Shown: positions 17,597-27,345 of the stretch, one piece after another
How the letters are laid out: each line of letters starts with the position of its first letter
Position numbering within the stretch: position 1 is the stretch's first letter
Assembly (NCBI GenBank): GCA_902789665.1
Contig: CADAOY010000003.1
Span: 248,001 to 312,000, forward strand
DNA: 64,000 nt
From: an uncultured Lachnospiraceae bacterium
GTDB taxonomy: Bacteria; Bacillota; Clostridia; Lachnospirales; Lachnospiraceae
Reading direction: 5' to 3'
Position numbers and translations under genes: made by a program
Notes under the pieces: model-generated
The model's input: the letters and a program-made list of their open reading frames with translations, nothing else
What the model was told of the DNA's origin: nothing
The model's database searches: none

Positions 17597-18487
17597 TCAG
17601 GCAAAAGTCTTGCCCAGAATATCTGCCACGTTATTCTTAATTCCCCTTGCAACATCAGGCTTATTCATGGAATAAACATGGACATTTGTTATGCCATTTG
17701 CGTAGAGGTCGATTATCTGGTCTGTGGCATAGGCAATGCCGGCAGAACGCATGGCATCTGGATCTGAGCCGAACTTATCCACTAAGGATTTAAATCTAAC
17801 AGGCATAAATGAACCTGAAAGTTTTATAGCCCTTTCAACCTGCTTTGCGTTGGTAATTGGCATAATACCCGGAATAATCGGCACTGTGATGCCCGCCTCT
17901 CTGATTTTGTATAAGAAATTAAAGAATAAATTATTATCAAATATCATCTGTGTTGTAAGGAAATCAACACCCGCATCCACTTTTTCCTTAAGATGCTTAA
18001 TATCTTCTCTTTGATTAATGCTCTCTGGATGAACCTCAGGATAGCAGGCTCCGCCAATGCAGAAATCATAAGGGCTTTCCTTAAGCTGTCTTACAAGCTG
18101 AACTGCATAATTATAATCCCAGTGGTCTCTGCTCTCATTCTTCATCTCTTCCGTAAGATCGCCGCGAAGAGCCATTACATTCTTAATTCCCGCTGCTGCC
18201 ATATCTTCAATTCTTTTCTCAACCAGTTCCTTGGTAGAAGAAACACATGTAAGATGAGCCAGCATTGGCACGTTATATTTATCTTTAAGATTCTTGGCAA
18301 TGTCTAAAGTATAATTGCTGACACCGCCGCCTGCTCCATATGTTACGCTCATGAATGACGGATTTAAGGTAGCAATCTCCTCTGTTGCTGCCTTAACATT
18401 TTCAAATGAAGTTTCCTGCTTTGGAGGAAAGACCTCATAGGAAAGCATCATCTTCTCATCTTTTAAAATATCAATAATTTTCATCAT
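17597..18487 (-). CDS. metF: 5,10-methylenetetrahydrofolate reductase
   Basis: A 296-residue TIM-barrel flavoenzyme that reduces methylene-THF to methyl-THF for methionine synthesis. Key regions: SYEVFPPKQ with the catalytic Glu, VTYGAGG, the LAHLTC strand, NVMALRGD, and FLTTQMIFDN. The length is the normal bacterial one. ATG at 18487 is preceded by GGGGTC; an ATG one codon later is equally possible. No SAM riboswitch is visible in the 115-bp leader. It links functionally to the MTA/SAH deaminase 10 kb to the left in one-carbon metabolism. Confidence 0.95.
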   Translation of the reverse strand: MMKIIDILKDEKMMLSYEVFPPKQETSFENVKAATEEIATLNPSFMSVTYGAGGGVSNYTLDIAKNLKDKYNVPMLAHLTCVSSTKELVEKRIEDMAAAGIKNVMALRGDLTEEMKNESRDHWDYNYAVQLVRQLKESPYDFCIGGACYPEVHPESINQREDIKHLKEKVDAGVDFLTTQMIFDNNLFFNFLYKIREAGITVPIIPGIMPITNAKQVERAIKLSGSFMPVRFKSLVDKFGSDPDAMRSAGIAYATDQIIDLYANGITNVHVYSMNKPDVARGIKNNVADILGKTFA

Positions 18488-18600
18488 AGACCCCTTTTGT
18501 TTAAAATGCTTTTTTCACGAATATAATTGTACCACAATTTATCGTAGTTGTGCGCATTTTTTAACCATATTGTCAAATTAAATGTATTTCCTGTTAAACC

Positions 18601-18645
18601 AAAAAAAAGAGCAGGGCGTATTGAAGTGTGCCCTGCTCTAAAAAA
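18601..18645 (-). terminator. Terminator after the 1182-aa gene
   Basis: Perfect ten-base stem AGAGCAGGGC / GCCCTGCTCT flanked by an A-run and, on the minus strand, a long T-run. It lies 37 bases beyond the stop. Confidence 0.92.
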
Positions 18646-18681
18646 GCTAACATATTATTAAATTATAAAAATACCAAAAGA

Positions 18682-21600
18682 CTATTTCTTCATTCCTGTC
18701 TGCGGCTTAACCGGCTGCTTGTCATTCTGCTTCTGAGCCTTAACCTCAAGTGCCTTATTGGCCTTTGCCTTAACCACATCTTCAAGATGTTTAACGGTCA
18801 CTTGCTTGCCCTCTACCTCAATTGCTGAATTATAAACAGCTTCGGCGCCTATTTTTCCTGAAAGTTCACTTAACTTATTAAGTTCATTAAGACCCTTCTC
18901 GATATCCGCCTTATCATTTTTCTTGGCTGCATTTCCAAGTTTGGTCATCTCTTTAACGATTACTTCCTTGAAAGCCGCATCCTTAATTCTCTTAATTGAA
19001 TCCAGGGACAAATCAATATCATTAACCGTCCAGGCATTATCTCCGGAAATATTCTTACCAGACAAGCTGAATTCTGCAGAAAGTTTTTCTCCAAAAGCCT
19101 TATGGAATGCATTATATTCGTTCTTCATGTCAGTTCTAAACTGTCCTGCATCCTGAGCAAATTTAACCGGGTTAAAAATCACCGCCTTACTCTTTTGTAT
19201 ATCAGCAAATATATTATGATAAGCTGACTGTCTTATCTGGTTAAGAGCCTTCTTCTCATCATTATCAAAATCTGCTTTATATCCTTCAACTTCCTCATTA
19301 TTAATGAATAATGCCATTTCTTCAGCCGCCTCTTTTTTATGAAACTCTTTATTGAAGATTGATTTGGACTGATCTTTGATGATTACATCATTATGTCTGA
19401 TTATATCATCATATGAGTGAGCCGCCTCTTCCGGTTTGGAAACATTTGTATCAATATTAACTTTGTATTCTTTGTTAATGTTTTCCAGTTTCTGTTTTAA
19501 TGTATCAAGTCTGTCCGGTAAATACTCAGCAGTTTCTCTAAGGAAATAGCCTGCAACATTAACGCCAAGTTCTAAAAGTGACGCCCTGACAGGACTGTCT
19601 TTCTTATACTTATCAGCTGCAAGAAACAGTCTCTTATAAGTTGCAGAAAGTTCTTCAAGTCTTTCGCGAGAAGTCATATTTTCAGGCTTTTGCTTCATTA
19701 AATTACCAAATGAAACAAATAAATCTTTTAATTCAGGATTCTTCATGTCTAAAGTGTGGAAATACTTGATTTCAGTCATAGTATTTTCATAGAATTTATC
19801 CCTGTTTGGATCTAATCCCAAAGCCTTTTCGTCAGCAGCAATATTCTCTGCAAAAATTGCATTTACTTCTGACATAATAGTTCTACGTTTTTCTGAATTG
19901 CTGTTTTCTCTCTTATTATTATTTACTCTTTCAGCCTTTTCCAAATCCTTACGTTTCAGATAATACTTCATTTGAACAGCAAGAAGCTTCTTTGCTTCCA
20001 TAAGCGCTATTCTGTCTTCCTGAAGTTTCTTTGGATCGGCAGTTGCAGCATTCTCATTTAAGTAATCTTCGCTTATCTTTACAGCCTTCAGGCCTTTAAG
20101 AATATCATCATATTCTTTTGAACCAAACCAGACACCCTTGTTTCCTGCTGCGACGGAATCCACCAAAATACCCAGCTTCACCATTCCACGGTGAGCTTCC
20201 TCAAATGTAGGATTCTTTTTATCTGAAGGTTTAGCAGCAGCTCTGGCTTCCTGCAGGATTTTGATTGTAGAGTAGTCAATTTCTACTTCCGGTTCTTCCT
20301 CTACAACTTCTTCCGGCTTGTTTTCTTCAGGCTTATTCTCTGCTTCATTATTATTAATTATATTTTCATCCTTATTTTCTTCAGGGTTCTCCTTAGGCAT
20401 AACCGGAGGATTCTCCTGTTTAACTTCCTCTTTTACCTCTTCCGGTTTAACCTCAGCCTTAATCTCTTCCGGCTTAGCCTCTTCCTTTTGCTCGTCATTT
20501 AACTGCTTGTTCCTCATTTCCAGAGCTGCAATTCCTGGTTCAATGCCTTCATTAACAGTCTTCTTAACAGGAAGTTCCACATTGGCTTTTTTAAGAAGTT
20601 CAATATTCTTAGAATCATTCTGAATAAAATCAAAATAATCTTCTCTGCTTACTTTACCTGTGCCGAAGTAACCAAGGAATTTTACCATTCTGTTCGCCTG
20701 AACACTGGCCGGAAGAAGTACCTCATATTTATCATTCTTTATTCCATTATCAAGAATTTCAGTATCAACAATCTTATGAGTTCCTTTTCTTAATCCAATA
20801 TTAGTTTCCTGCTGATATGGATTCTCTTTATACTTTTGCATAAGAAGATCATTCTTGCCGGCTTTCATCTGATCAAGCTTAATTTTGATAGCCTCAGCCT
20901 GTCTGGATATAGAAGATGCCTTACTGGCTGCATTTCCATACCTTTCAGATATTTCGTTGTATTCTCCTTCCTGATGCTTTACTACTCCTTCATTTACTTT
21001 TCTTGTGGTCTCATCCGCAAATTCTAATTTACTAATCTTTTCTAAATTACTCTTGGCTTTTTCATATCTGCTTTTCTTTTCTGTATACTCTTTTTCCAGT
21101 GCATGGAAGTCAGCATCTGCTGAGTATTTCTTTCGCATGGCGTCATCATATAACTTTTGCTGACTGGCAATGGCATCATCTACTTCTTTTTCAACTGTTC
21201 TATTGTAATCATTAAAGAGTTTCTGTCTTATTGTTTCAAGTTTATCGTCAAAAGATCCGGTAAGCTCATTTGTAACCTTAAATTCATATGCATCAAAGTC
21301 TATTTTGTCACTATCTTGTTTTGTTAATTTGTAAATATCACATAACTCTTCAATTTCATAAACATATTCAAGCGCCGTGGCTCTGTTTGGCTCTAAATCA
21401 GCCTTGTTAGCGCCATCATCTATGGTGTGTAGTCCGATTACTTTAAGCTCTAATTCATTTTTGTAATTAATGAGACTGGTTTTAATACTGGAGTCCAGGA
21501 TGCTTACACCTTTTAAATCGAGCCCAGCGGAATATGGGTGTGCATAATTACTATTAACACTGTCATATACAAGTTTTCCTACTGGATGATTTTTTATAAA

Positions 21601-22230
21601 ATTATCTATATTCTCTTCAAATTTTCCGGAATAAAGACTTGATATTATATCATCCTGCCATTTTAAAGCTTCGGATTTCTCTTTTTCTGTTCCACTCTCA
21701 ATAATCTTTGCTGCAGCATTATATTGTCTTTTAAGTAAACCCATATAATATCTGGCTGCCATATTGCGGGCAAGGGAATCAGCACTAAGGCTGCCACCCT
21801 TAGGAGTATGAATGTTATGATTAAAATGCATAACCATTTCATCAAACAGTTTGTCTCTTCCAATGGCTATTTCATCCTCTTTGCATTTTTCAACAAGTTT
21901 CTCATACGCTTTAAGAACAGTCTGATATTCAACGCTGGTGATTTTGTCCTTATTTTTTTCAAAATACTGATTATATTCGTTTCTTAACTGAATATTACGG
22001 GCCAGGTAATCTGGTCTGTAAAATAGTTCAAAATACCCATTATCCACAACTTTGCCATTAATATCAGTGAGTTGAATTTTCTTTGCTCTGCTATCCAAAA
22101 GACCGAAATAATCCAAATTGGCCTGTCTGTATTCGTGGGTTTTCTTTTGAATATCAAGAAAAGCAGGATCACTTGATTTAAGGTCATCCAATTCAGCATA
22201 TATTTCAATATTTAAATCTTCTACATTCAT
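18682..22230 (-). CDS. Large coiled-coil protein of unknown function (1182 aa)
   Basis: I do not recognise this protein. It has no signal peptide and no membrane helix. The N-terminal ~560 residues are mostly helical with coiled-coil segments (for example around 380-490, rich in K, E and A heptads). A Lys/Pro/Glu-rich low-complexity linker follows (about 590-665, repeats of the KPEE and EEVK type, plus an Asn-rich patch). The C-terminal ~500 residues contain a distinct helical block (FGSKEYDDILKGLKAV ... MKYYLKRKDLEK) and a highly charged tail ending KPQTGMKK. It has its own ribosome binding site (AGGAGATAGGG) and terminator, so it is probably monocistronic. A second large coiled-coil protein of similar style lies at 37925-40489. 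A cytoskeletal, scaffolding or exported-effector role is possible; none is supported directly. Confidence 0.85.
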   Translation of the reverse strand: MNVEDLNIEIYAELDDLKSSDPAFLDIQKKTHEYRQANLDYFGLLDSRAKKIQLTDINGKVVDNGYFELFYRPDYLARNIQLRNEYNQYFEKNKDKITSVEYQTVLKAYEKLVEKCKEDEIAIGRDKLFDEMVMHFNHNIHTPKGGSLSADSLARNMAARYYMGLLKRQYNAAAKIIESGTEKEKSEALKWQDDIISSLYSGKFEENIDNFIKNHPVGKLVYDSVNSNYAHPYSAGLDLKGVSILDSSIKTSLINYKNELELKVIGLHTIDDGANKADLEPNRATALEYVYEIEELCDIYKLTKQDSDKIDFDAYEFKVTNELTGSFDDKLETIRQKLFNDYNRTVEKEVDDAIASQQKLYDDAMRKKYSADADFHALEKEYTEKKSRYEKAKSNLEKISKLEFADETTRKVNEGVVKHQEGEYNEISERYGNAASKASSISRQAEAIKIKLDQMKAGKNDLLMQKYKENPYQQETNIGLRKGTHKIVDTEILDNGIKNDKYEVLLPASVQANRMVKFLGYFGTGKVSREDYFDFIQNDSKNIELLKKANVELPVKKTVNEGIEPGIAALEMRNKQLNDEQKEEAKPEEIKAEVKPEEVKEEVKQENPPVMPKENPEENKDENIINNNEAENKPEENKPEEVVEEEPEVEIDYSTIKILQEARAAAKPSDKKNPTFEEAHRGMVKLGILVDSVAAGNKGVWFGSKEYDDILKGLKAVKISEDYLNENAATADPKKLQEDRIALMEAKKLLAVQMKYYLKRKDLEKAERVNNNKRENSNSEKRRTIMSEVNAIFAENIAADEKALGLDPNRDKFYENTMTEIKYFHTLDMKNPELKDLFVSFGNLMKQKPENMTSRERLEELSATYKRLFLAADKYKKDSPVRASLLELGVNVAGYFLRETAEYLPDRLDTLKQKLENINKEYKVNIDTNVSKPEEAAHSYDDIIRHNDVIIKDQSKSIFNKEFHKKEAAEEMALFINNEEVEGYKADFDNDEKKALNQIRQSAYHNIFADIQKSKAVIFNPVKFAQDAGQFRTDMKNEYNAFHKAFGEKLSAEFSLSGKNISGDNAWTVNDIDLSLDSIKRIKDAAFKEVIVKEMTKLGNAAKKNDKADIEKGLNELNKLSELSGKIGAEAVYNSAIEVEGKQVTVKHLEDVVKAKANKALEVKAQKQNDKQPVKPQTGMKK

Positions 22231-22321
22231 ATTCCCTATCTCCTTTTATAATAAACAAAGCCTGTGTTTACATGTTATATGCACCATTATAACACTTAAG
22301 AGCAACAAAAGTATAACAAAT

Positions 22322-22354
22322 AAAAATCCCGCAGACCAAAATCTACGGGATTTT
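22322..22354 (-). terminator. Terminator after gdhA
   Basis: AAAATCCCGTAGA / TCTGCGGGATTTT stem with six-base loop, T-rich on the minus strand, 30 bases after the gdhA stop. Confidence 0.9.
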
Positions 22355-22384
22355 CATGAAATATATTAATTAATGACTTTTCAA

Positions 22385-23743
<1,359 letters not shown>

Positions 23744-23750
23744 CTAACCA

Positions 23751-23791
23751 TCGCAAAATTGCGACGTACTATACTAGTTTAACTTGTTAAA
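23751..23791 (-). promoter_or_regulatory. Two palindromes in the gdhA leader
   Basis: TCGCAAAATTGCGA (23751-23764) is a perfect 14-bp palindrome and TTTAAC-TT-GTTAAA (23778-23791) a second one, both within 60 bases of the gdhA start. They could be operator sites for nitrogen control; there is no direct evidence for which regulator. A TATAGT-like -10 lies between them. Confidence 0.4.
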
Positions 23792-23894
23792 GTGTCTCAA
23801 CAAAAAAAATTATAAAACTAGAAAAAGCAAATTGCAATAAGATGAATAAAAAAAATCCCCGCGCATATAAATTTTTTTTAAGTGCCCCTTACGC

Positions 23895-23929
23895 AAAAGG
23901 AGACACTGCTTACTGCAATGTCTCCTTTT
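23895..23929 (-). terminator. Terminator after the sigma-4-like gene
   Basis: AAAAGGAGACA / TGTCTCCTTTT stem with a 13-base loop just past the stop at 23934. The T-run is moderate. Confidence 0.75.
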
Positions 23930-23933
23930 ATCC

Positions 23934-24887
23934 TTATTTATATATATTAATCGCCTCGGCTTTATCCGCGATATAAGCCGGATCCAGAGCCGCTGCATAC
24001 ATGGCACCTTCTTCATCAAGGTATATGTAATCCAGCACTCTGCTTTTTGTAAGAAGCAGGGTATCCAAGCCTGCAATTGGAAGTATATCTCTTTTTTCCA
24101 GATAAATTGCTGCAACTGCCGCAGCATTTTCTGCATTGATAGAATCATCCAGTGTATATCCCAAAGAATCATCATCAAAAATAAGCGACTCGTGGGAAGT
24201 GGCATAATAAATTTCACCAAGGGGAGGAAGAATGGCCATATCCGCCCCCTTGAAATAATCCAGAACTTCTACTTCATATTTAAGTTCATCTTCATTAAAG
24301 ATGTGAGTTCTGTTTAGGAAGAATTTCCAGTTAACCTTAATGCCTACAAGATAGGAATCGTCCTTATTTTCTACAATATTCTTAAAATCCCTGACGTAAA
24401 TGTCATCCTTATTTTTATACCCGGTGCCCATTATCTCGTCAATCTTTCTAAGACCCTGTTCATTTAAGGCCATAAGTGTTACGTCCAGGACACCGCGCTT
24501 AGGATTATCCCTGTCTTCGCAGTCTATGGAAACAGCATATACTGCCTTGCATTCATATTCATCTCTCATTGCAAGGGCAGATTTGATTTTGTCTTCTCTT
24601 GGAAGATCAATTACGATGACCCTGTCGGCGTCGGCAATTTCAGCATCGCCATGATAATTAATCATTTCAAGGCCCTGCTCTACCATATGCTCAATAACCG
24701 CAAGAGAAGAAATTTTAAGTCCGTATGTGGCGTCAAGTTCTTCGGCTATTTCTTCGAGGCTGAGTTCTACTTCTTCATCCAAAAGACCGTAGTACATACA
24801 AAGTACATCAGTATAAAGGAAAGGAAGAGTATAAAGTTTCTCTTCAAAACCGGTGGTATCAACATTTTTATGCATTTTCTCAAACAT
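23934..24887 (-). CDS. Unknown protein with sigma-70 region 4-like N-terminal segment
   Basis: A 317-residue cytoplasmic protein that I cannot assign. Residues about 18-60 (LPFLYTDVLCMYYGLLDEEV, then ELSLEEIAEELDATYGLKIS) follow the spacing of sigma factor region 4: a first helix ending in YGL, an acidic turn, L-S/T-LEEIAEEL, then a recognition helix position. No region 2 is present, so it is not a normal sigma factor. The remaining ~250 residues alternate strands and helices with acidic patches and two VDLP/VIVIDLP-like strands; no catalytic motif is evident. GGAG lies close to the ATG. The upstream region carries an unusual palindrome array. DNA binding is inference from the one segment. 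Confidence 0.8.
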   Translation of the reverse strand: MFEKMHKNVDTTGFEEKLYTLPFLYTDVLCMYYGLLDEEVELSLEEIAEELDATYGLKISSLAVIEHMVEQGLEMINYHGDAEIADADRVIVIDLPREDKIKSALAMRDEYECKAVYAVSIDCEDRDNPKRGVLDVTLMALNEQGLRKIDEIMGTGYKNKDDIYVRDFKNIVENKDDSYLVGIKVNWKFFLNRTHIFNEDELKYEVEVLDYFKGADMAILPPLGEIYYATSHESLIFDDDSLGYTLDDSINAENAAAVAAIYLEKRDILPIAGLDTLLLTKSRVLDYIYLDEEGAMYAAALDPAYIADKAEAINIYK

Positions 24888-24937
24888 ATCAGTTCTCCTT
24901 TCTTAAACAGCTTACTTAAAACAAAGTAAGGGCCAAA

Positions 24938-24992
24938 TTTCATCTCAATGATGAAATCGTTGTGAAATATATTTCATTAAAGTGAAATTATA
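24938..24992 (-). promoter_or_regulatory. TTTCA/TGAAA palindrome array at a -10 element
   Basis: Three overlapping or adjacent inverted repeats: TTTCATC-n5-GATGAAA (24938-24956), TGAAATATATTTCA (24963-24976, perfect), TTTCA-n6-TGAAA (24972-24987). They abut a minus-strand TATAAT at 24987-24992, so they would cover the transcription start of the sigma-4-like gene. A further hairpin CTTACTT/AAGTAAG (24911-24930) lies between them and the ribosome binding site. The layout fits an autoregulatory repressor array. Confidence 0.55.
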
Positions 24993-24999
24993 CTATCAT

Positions 25000-25034
25000 A
25001 AAAAAAATGGGTTGTAAATAGTTTTTTACAGCCC
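25000..25034 (-). terminator. Terminator downstream of trmB and repeat copy 1
   Basis: On the minus strand GGGCTGTAAA / TTTACAACCC closes a short loop and is followed by ATTTTTTTT. It would end the trmB transcript after the hairpin repeat. Confidence 0.85.
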
Positions 25035-25060
25035 AAACAATTAATTATTTATAAAGTTAG

Positions 25061-25149
25061 CCACGCTAGGACAAAATGCTCTCACAAAAGCGATCCTGTG
25101 CTGCTTGCAGCAATGAGCTTTTGGGAGAGTAGTTTTGGACGACGCGTGG
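25061..25149 (+). repeat. Interspersed nested-hairpin repeat, copy 1
   Basis: Core AGGACAAAATGCTCTC ... GAGAGTAGTTTTGGAC at 25068-25140. Outer arm CCACGC (25061-25066) pairs with GCGTGG (25144-25149). Main arm CTCaCAAAAGC pairs with GCTTTTGGGAG with one mismatch. Inner hairpin GCTG-CTTG-CAGC, followed by the conserved CAATGAGC. A direct repeat GCGTGGCGCGT (25144-25154, 25167-25177) flanks the right side. It lies in the 3' untranslated region of trmB. Confidence 0.85.
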
Positions 25150-25179
25150 CGCGTGGATGCTAATAAGCGTGGCGCGTAG

Positions 25180-25821
25180 TTACCTGCTTATTATATACTT
25201 ACAAATCGGATTCCCTATCGCTGAAAACTTCTCCTCATACTCAGTCATTACATTACCCACCATAAGTCTCTCATCCTTATGAAGGTCATATGTGCATTCA
25301 TCCATATGCCACTTTGGGCTTTCCTTCACCTCATCCACTGCAAAATCAAAGAGCATTCTGTTATCTGTCTTAAATTCGATAATTCCATCAGGTTTAAGAA
25401 TCGCATCATATCTTTCCAGAAACTGCCTGGACTCAAGCCTTCTTTTGGCATGTCTGTCCTTCGGCCACGGATCTGAGAAATTAAGATATATCCTGTCAAC
25501 CTCACCCTCGCCGAAGACATCGCAGATTTCCTCTGCATCCATTCTTATGAATTTAAGATTAGGAAGATTAAGCTCTTCCTGCTTCTGGATGGCACGAAGA
25601 AGCACGCTGGAGTATTTTTCAATTCCGACATAATTGATATCAGGATTATTCTGCGCAAGAGTAATAATGAACTGTCCCTTACCCATGCCTATTTCAATAT
25701 AGACCGGATTGTCGTTTCCGAATATTTCATTCCATTTATCTTTATGTGCAGCATAATCATGGATTACATATTCGCTGTCTGCAATATATTCTTTTGAACC
25801 TGTTATATTTCTAAGTCTCAA
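25180..25821 (-). CDS. trmB: tRNA (guanine-N7)-methyltransferase
   Basis: A 213-residue SAM-dependent enzyme that makes m7G46 in tRNA. Motif I EIGMGKGQFI, motif IV LNFSDPWPKDRHAKRRL with the family-defining DPWPK-x-RH-x-KRR, and the C-terminal TEYEEKFSAIGNPICK segment (T-x-Y-E-x-K) are all present. Normal length, cytoplasmic, single domain. It follows the D-Ala-D-Ala carboxypeptidase gene by 11 bases on the same strand. A hairpin repeat and a terminator occupy its 3' region. Confidence 0.97.
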   Translation of the reverse strand: MRLRNITGSKEYIADSEYVIHDYAAHKDKWNEIFGNDNPVYIEIGMGKGQFIITLAQNNPDINYVGIEKYSSVLLRAIQKQEELNLPNLKFIRMDAEEICDVFGEGEVDRIYLNFSDPWPKDRHAKRRLESRQFLERYDAILKPDGIIEFKTDNRMLFDFAVDEVKESPKWHMDECTYDLHKDERLMVGNVMTEYEEKFSAIGNPICKYIISR

Positions 25822-25832
25822 ACCTTGGTTCC

Positions 25833-27327
25833 CTACCTGAGTTTTTTATCTTTTAACTGATATCCCTTATATTTGGATTTATAGCGGCTTCTTTTTCTGC
25901 CAAACTTAAATCTTCTTCTCTTGCCCGAAGCTTTTTCAAAATTGAATTCCCTTAAAATACTGCAGGCTATAAATACTCCTGACAAAACCACAACTACTAC
26001 AACAGCACCGATAATTATCCACTTTATATTAAGGAAGACTGCGTTGTCATTGGTAGTAGGACCTCCCTCTATCTCCACAGGATTTCCTTCCGTAAAAAGT
26101 TTTTCATTTCCTTCTCTTGCACCGCCTGCATCAGCTGAAAGCACCGTCGCAGTTCCAACTTCTGTTCCATTAAAGGTATATTTAATGTCCGCAATACCAC
26201 CTGTGGCATTGGAATTATAAACGATTTCTGACTGAAGTGCACTGAAATCTGCGGTTTTAGGAATAACCACATAATCATCAGGGTCTATCTGAAGAAATGG
26301 CTGATTATCTCCAAAAATATCCTGGCCCTCTGAGAAGAAATCCTTGTCAGATACCATAAATTCTGACTCATTCTCTGCCACATTAACTAACTGGAAATTC
26401 TCAAATCCATAGTCAAAAAGCGCCACCGTATCTTCAAACTGGTACGGAGATTCTTCCTTTAATATAACGCAGATTAAAGTCATTCCGTCTCTTTCGGCAG
26501 CTGAAACCAGGGTCTGCCTTGAAATGGTAGTATAACCTGTCTTGCTTCCAAGAAGTCCCTCATATTCGCAGCGGCGTCCTTCAAGAAGCTGGTTCTTATT
26601 CTGTAGTGAGAAAGAATCCGGCTGAGTTGCTGTAGCTTCGAAAGTACAGGTTCCGGTTCTGGAAATTTTGGCCAGATAATCATATGTATAGAATTCTCTT
26701 GCAATTAATGCAAGGTCATATGCGGTCATATGCACAGGTATAGTGATTATCATCATGAAGACCGCAGGCATTAACGAAATGAGTATTAACACAGCCGAGC
26801 TCTGCAGCCCTTTGATTCATAAGTTCAGCAAAAGAATCCTTATCTCCCGCAATATGCTCTCCAATTGCCATGGCAACTTCATTGGCTGAAAGGATAAGCA
26901 TGCCGTGAAGGGCATCATTCATGGTAATTGATTCTCCTTCATCCATACCGATGTTGGAAGAACCTCTTTCAATACCGAAAACCGCTTCATGAGAGAAGGT
27001 TACCATCTCATCCAAATCACAGTTTTCTGCTGCCAGTAAACCTGTCATTACCTTGGTTACTGATGCAGGATATTCTTTTTTGGTAATTTCCTTGGCATAT
27101 AATACAGTGCCTGTGCTGGCTTCCATCAGGATTGCCGCTTCCGCGCCAATCTTCGGTCCCTGCGGCCAGTCCTGAATCAGATTGGACTGAACTTCATTAT
27201 ATTTACGATTCTCTGCTTCCTGCATATAATCCACATCTGCCTTCACTTTAAGACATGGCATAATTATAGCAAGAACCATTACCAGCACAAGTATAATGCT
27301 GATATATCTTTTATTATATCTTATCAT
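25833..27327 (-). pseudogene. D-alanyl-D-alanine carboxypeptidase (S11), frameshifted by 10-bp duplication
   Basis: Two adjacent frames together encode one DacA-type penicillin-binding protein of about 494 residues. The first frame (26716-27327) has a signal peptide, S89-x-x-K92 in YPASVTKVM and SAN (S147-N149). The second (from about 26713 down to 25833) has KTG in LGSKTGYT, a C-terminal beta domain, a membrane helix near WIIIGAVVVVVVLSG, and a very basic cytoplasmic tail. The break is an exact tandem duplication of GGTCATATGC at 26714-26723 and 26724-26733 (plus strand). Removing one unit restores HYTCAYDLALIARE, as expected for the family. All three catalytic motifs are otherwise intact. 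It could be a recent inactivation, a slippage-type switch or a sequencing/assembly error. Confidence 0.9.
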
Positions 27328-27345
27328 CTAAACCTCTAATCTCAC

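Noticed and set aside
18488-18600. SAM riboswitch ahead of metF
   Set aside because: The leader is short and AT-rich, and no S-box core or terminator pair could be seen.
25061-25149. Integron attC site or CRISPR repeat
   Set aside because: The copies are far apart and single, without spacers, and lack the RYYYAAC/GTTRRRY ends of attC; no integrase or cas gene is present.
26716-26792. Separate start for the second half of the carboxypeptidase
   Set aside because: The first 26 residues of that frame are an out-of-frame reading of the upstream coding sequence; removing the 10-bp duplication fuses both frames into one normal protein.
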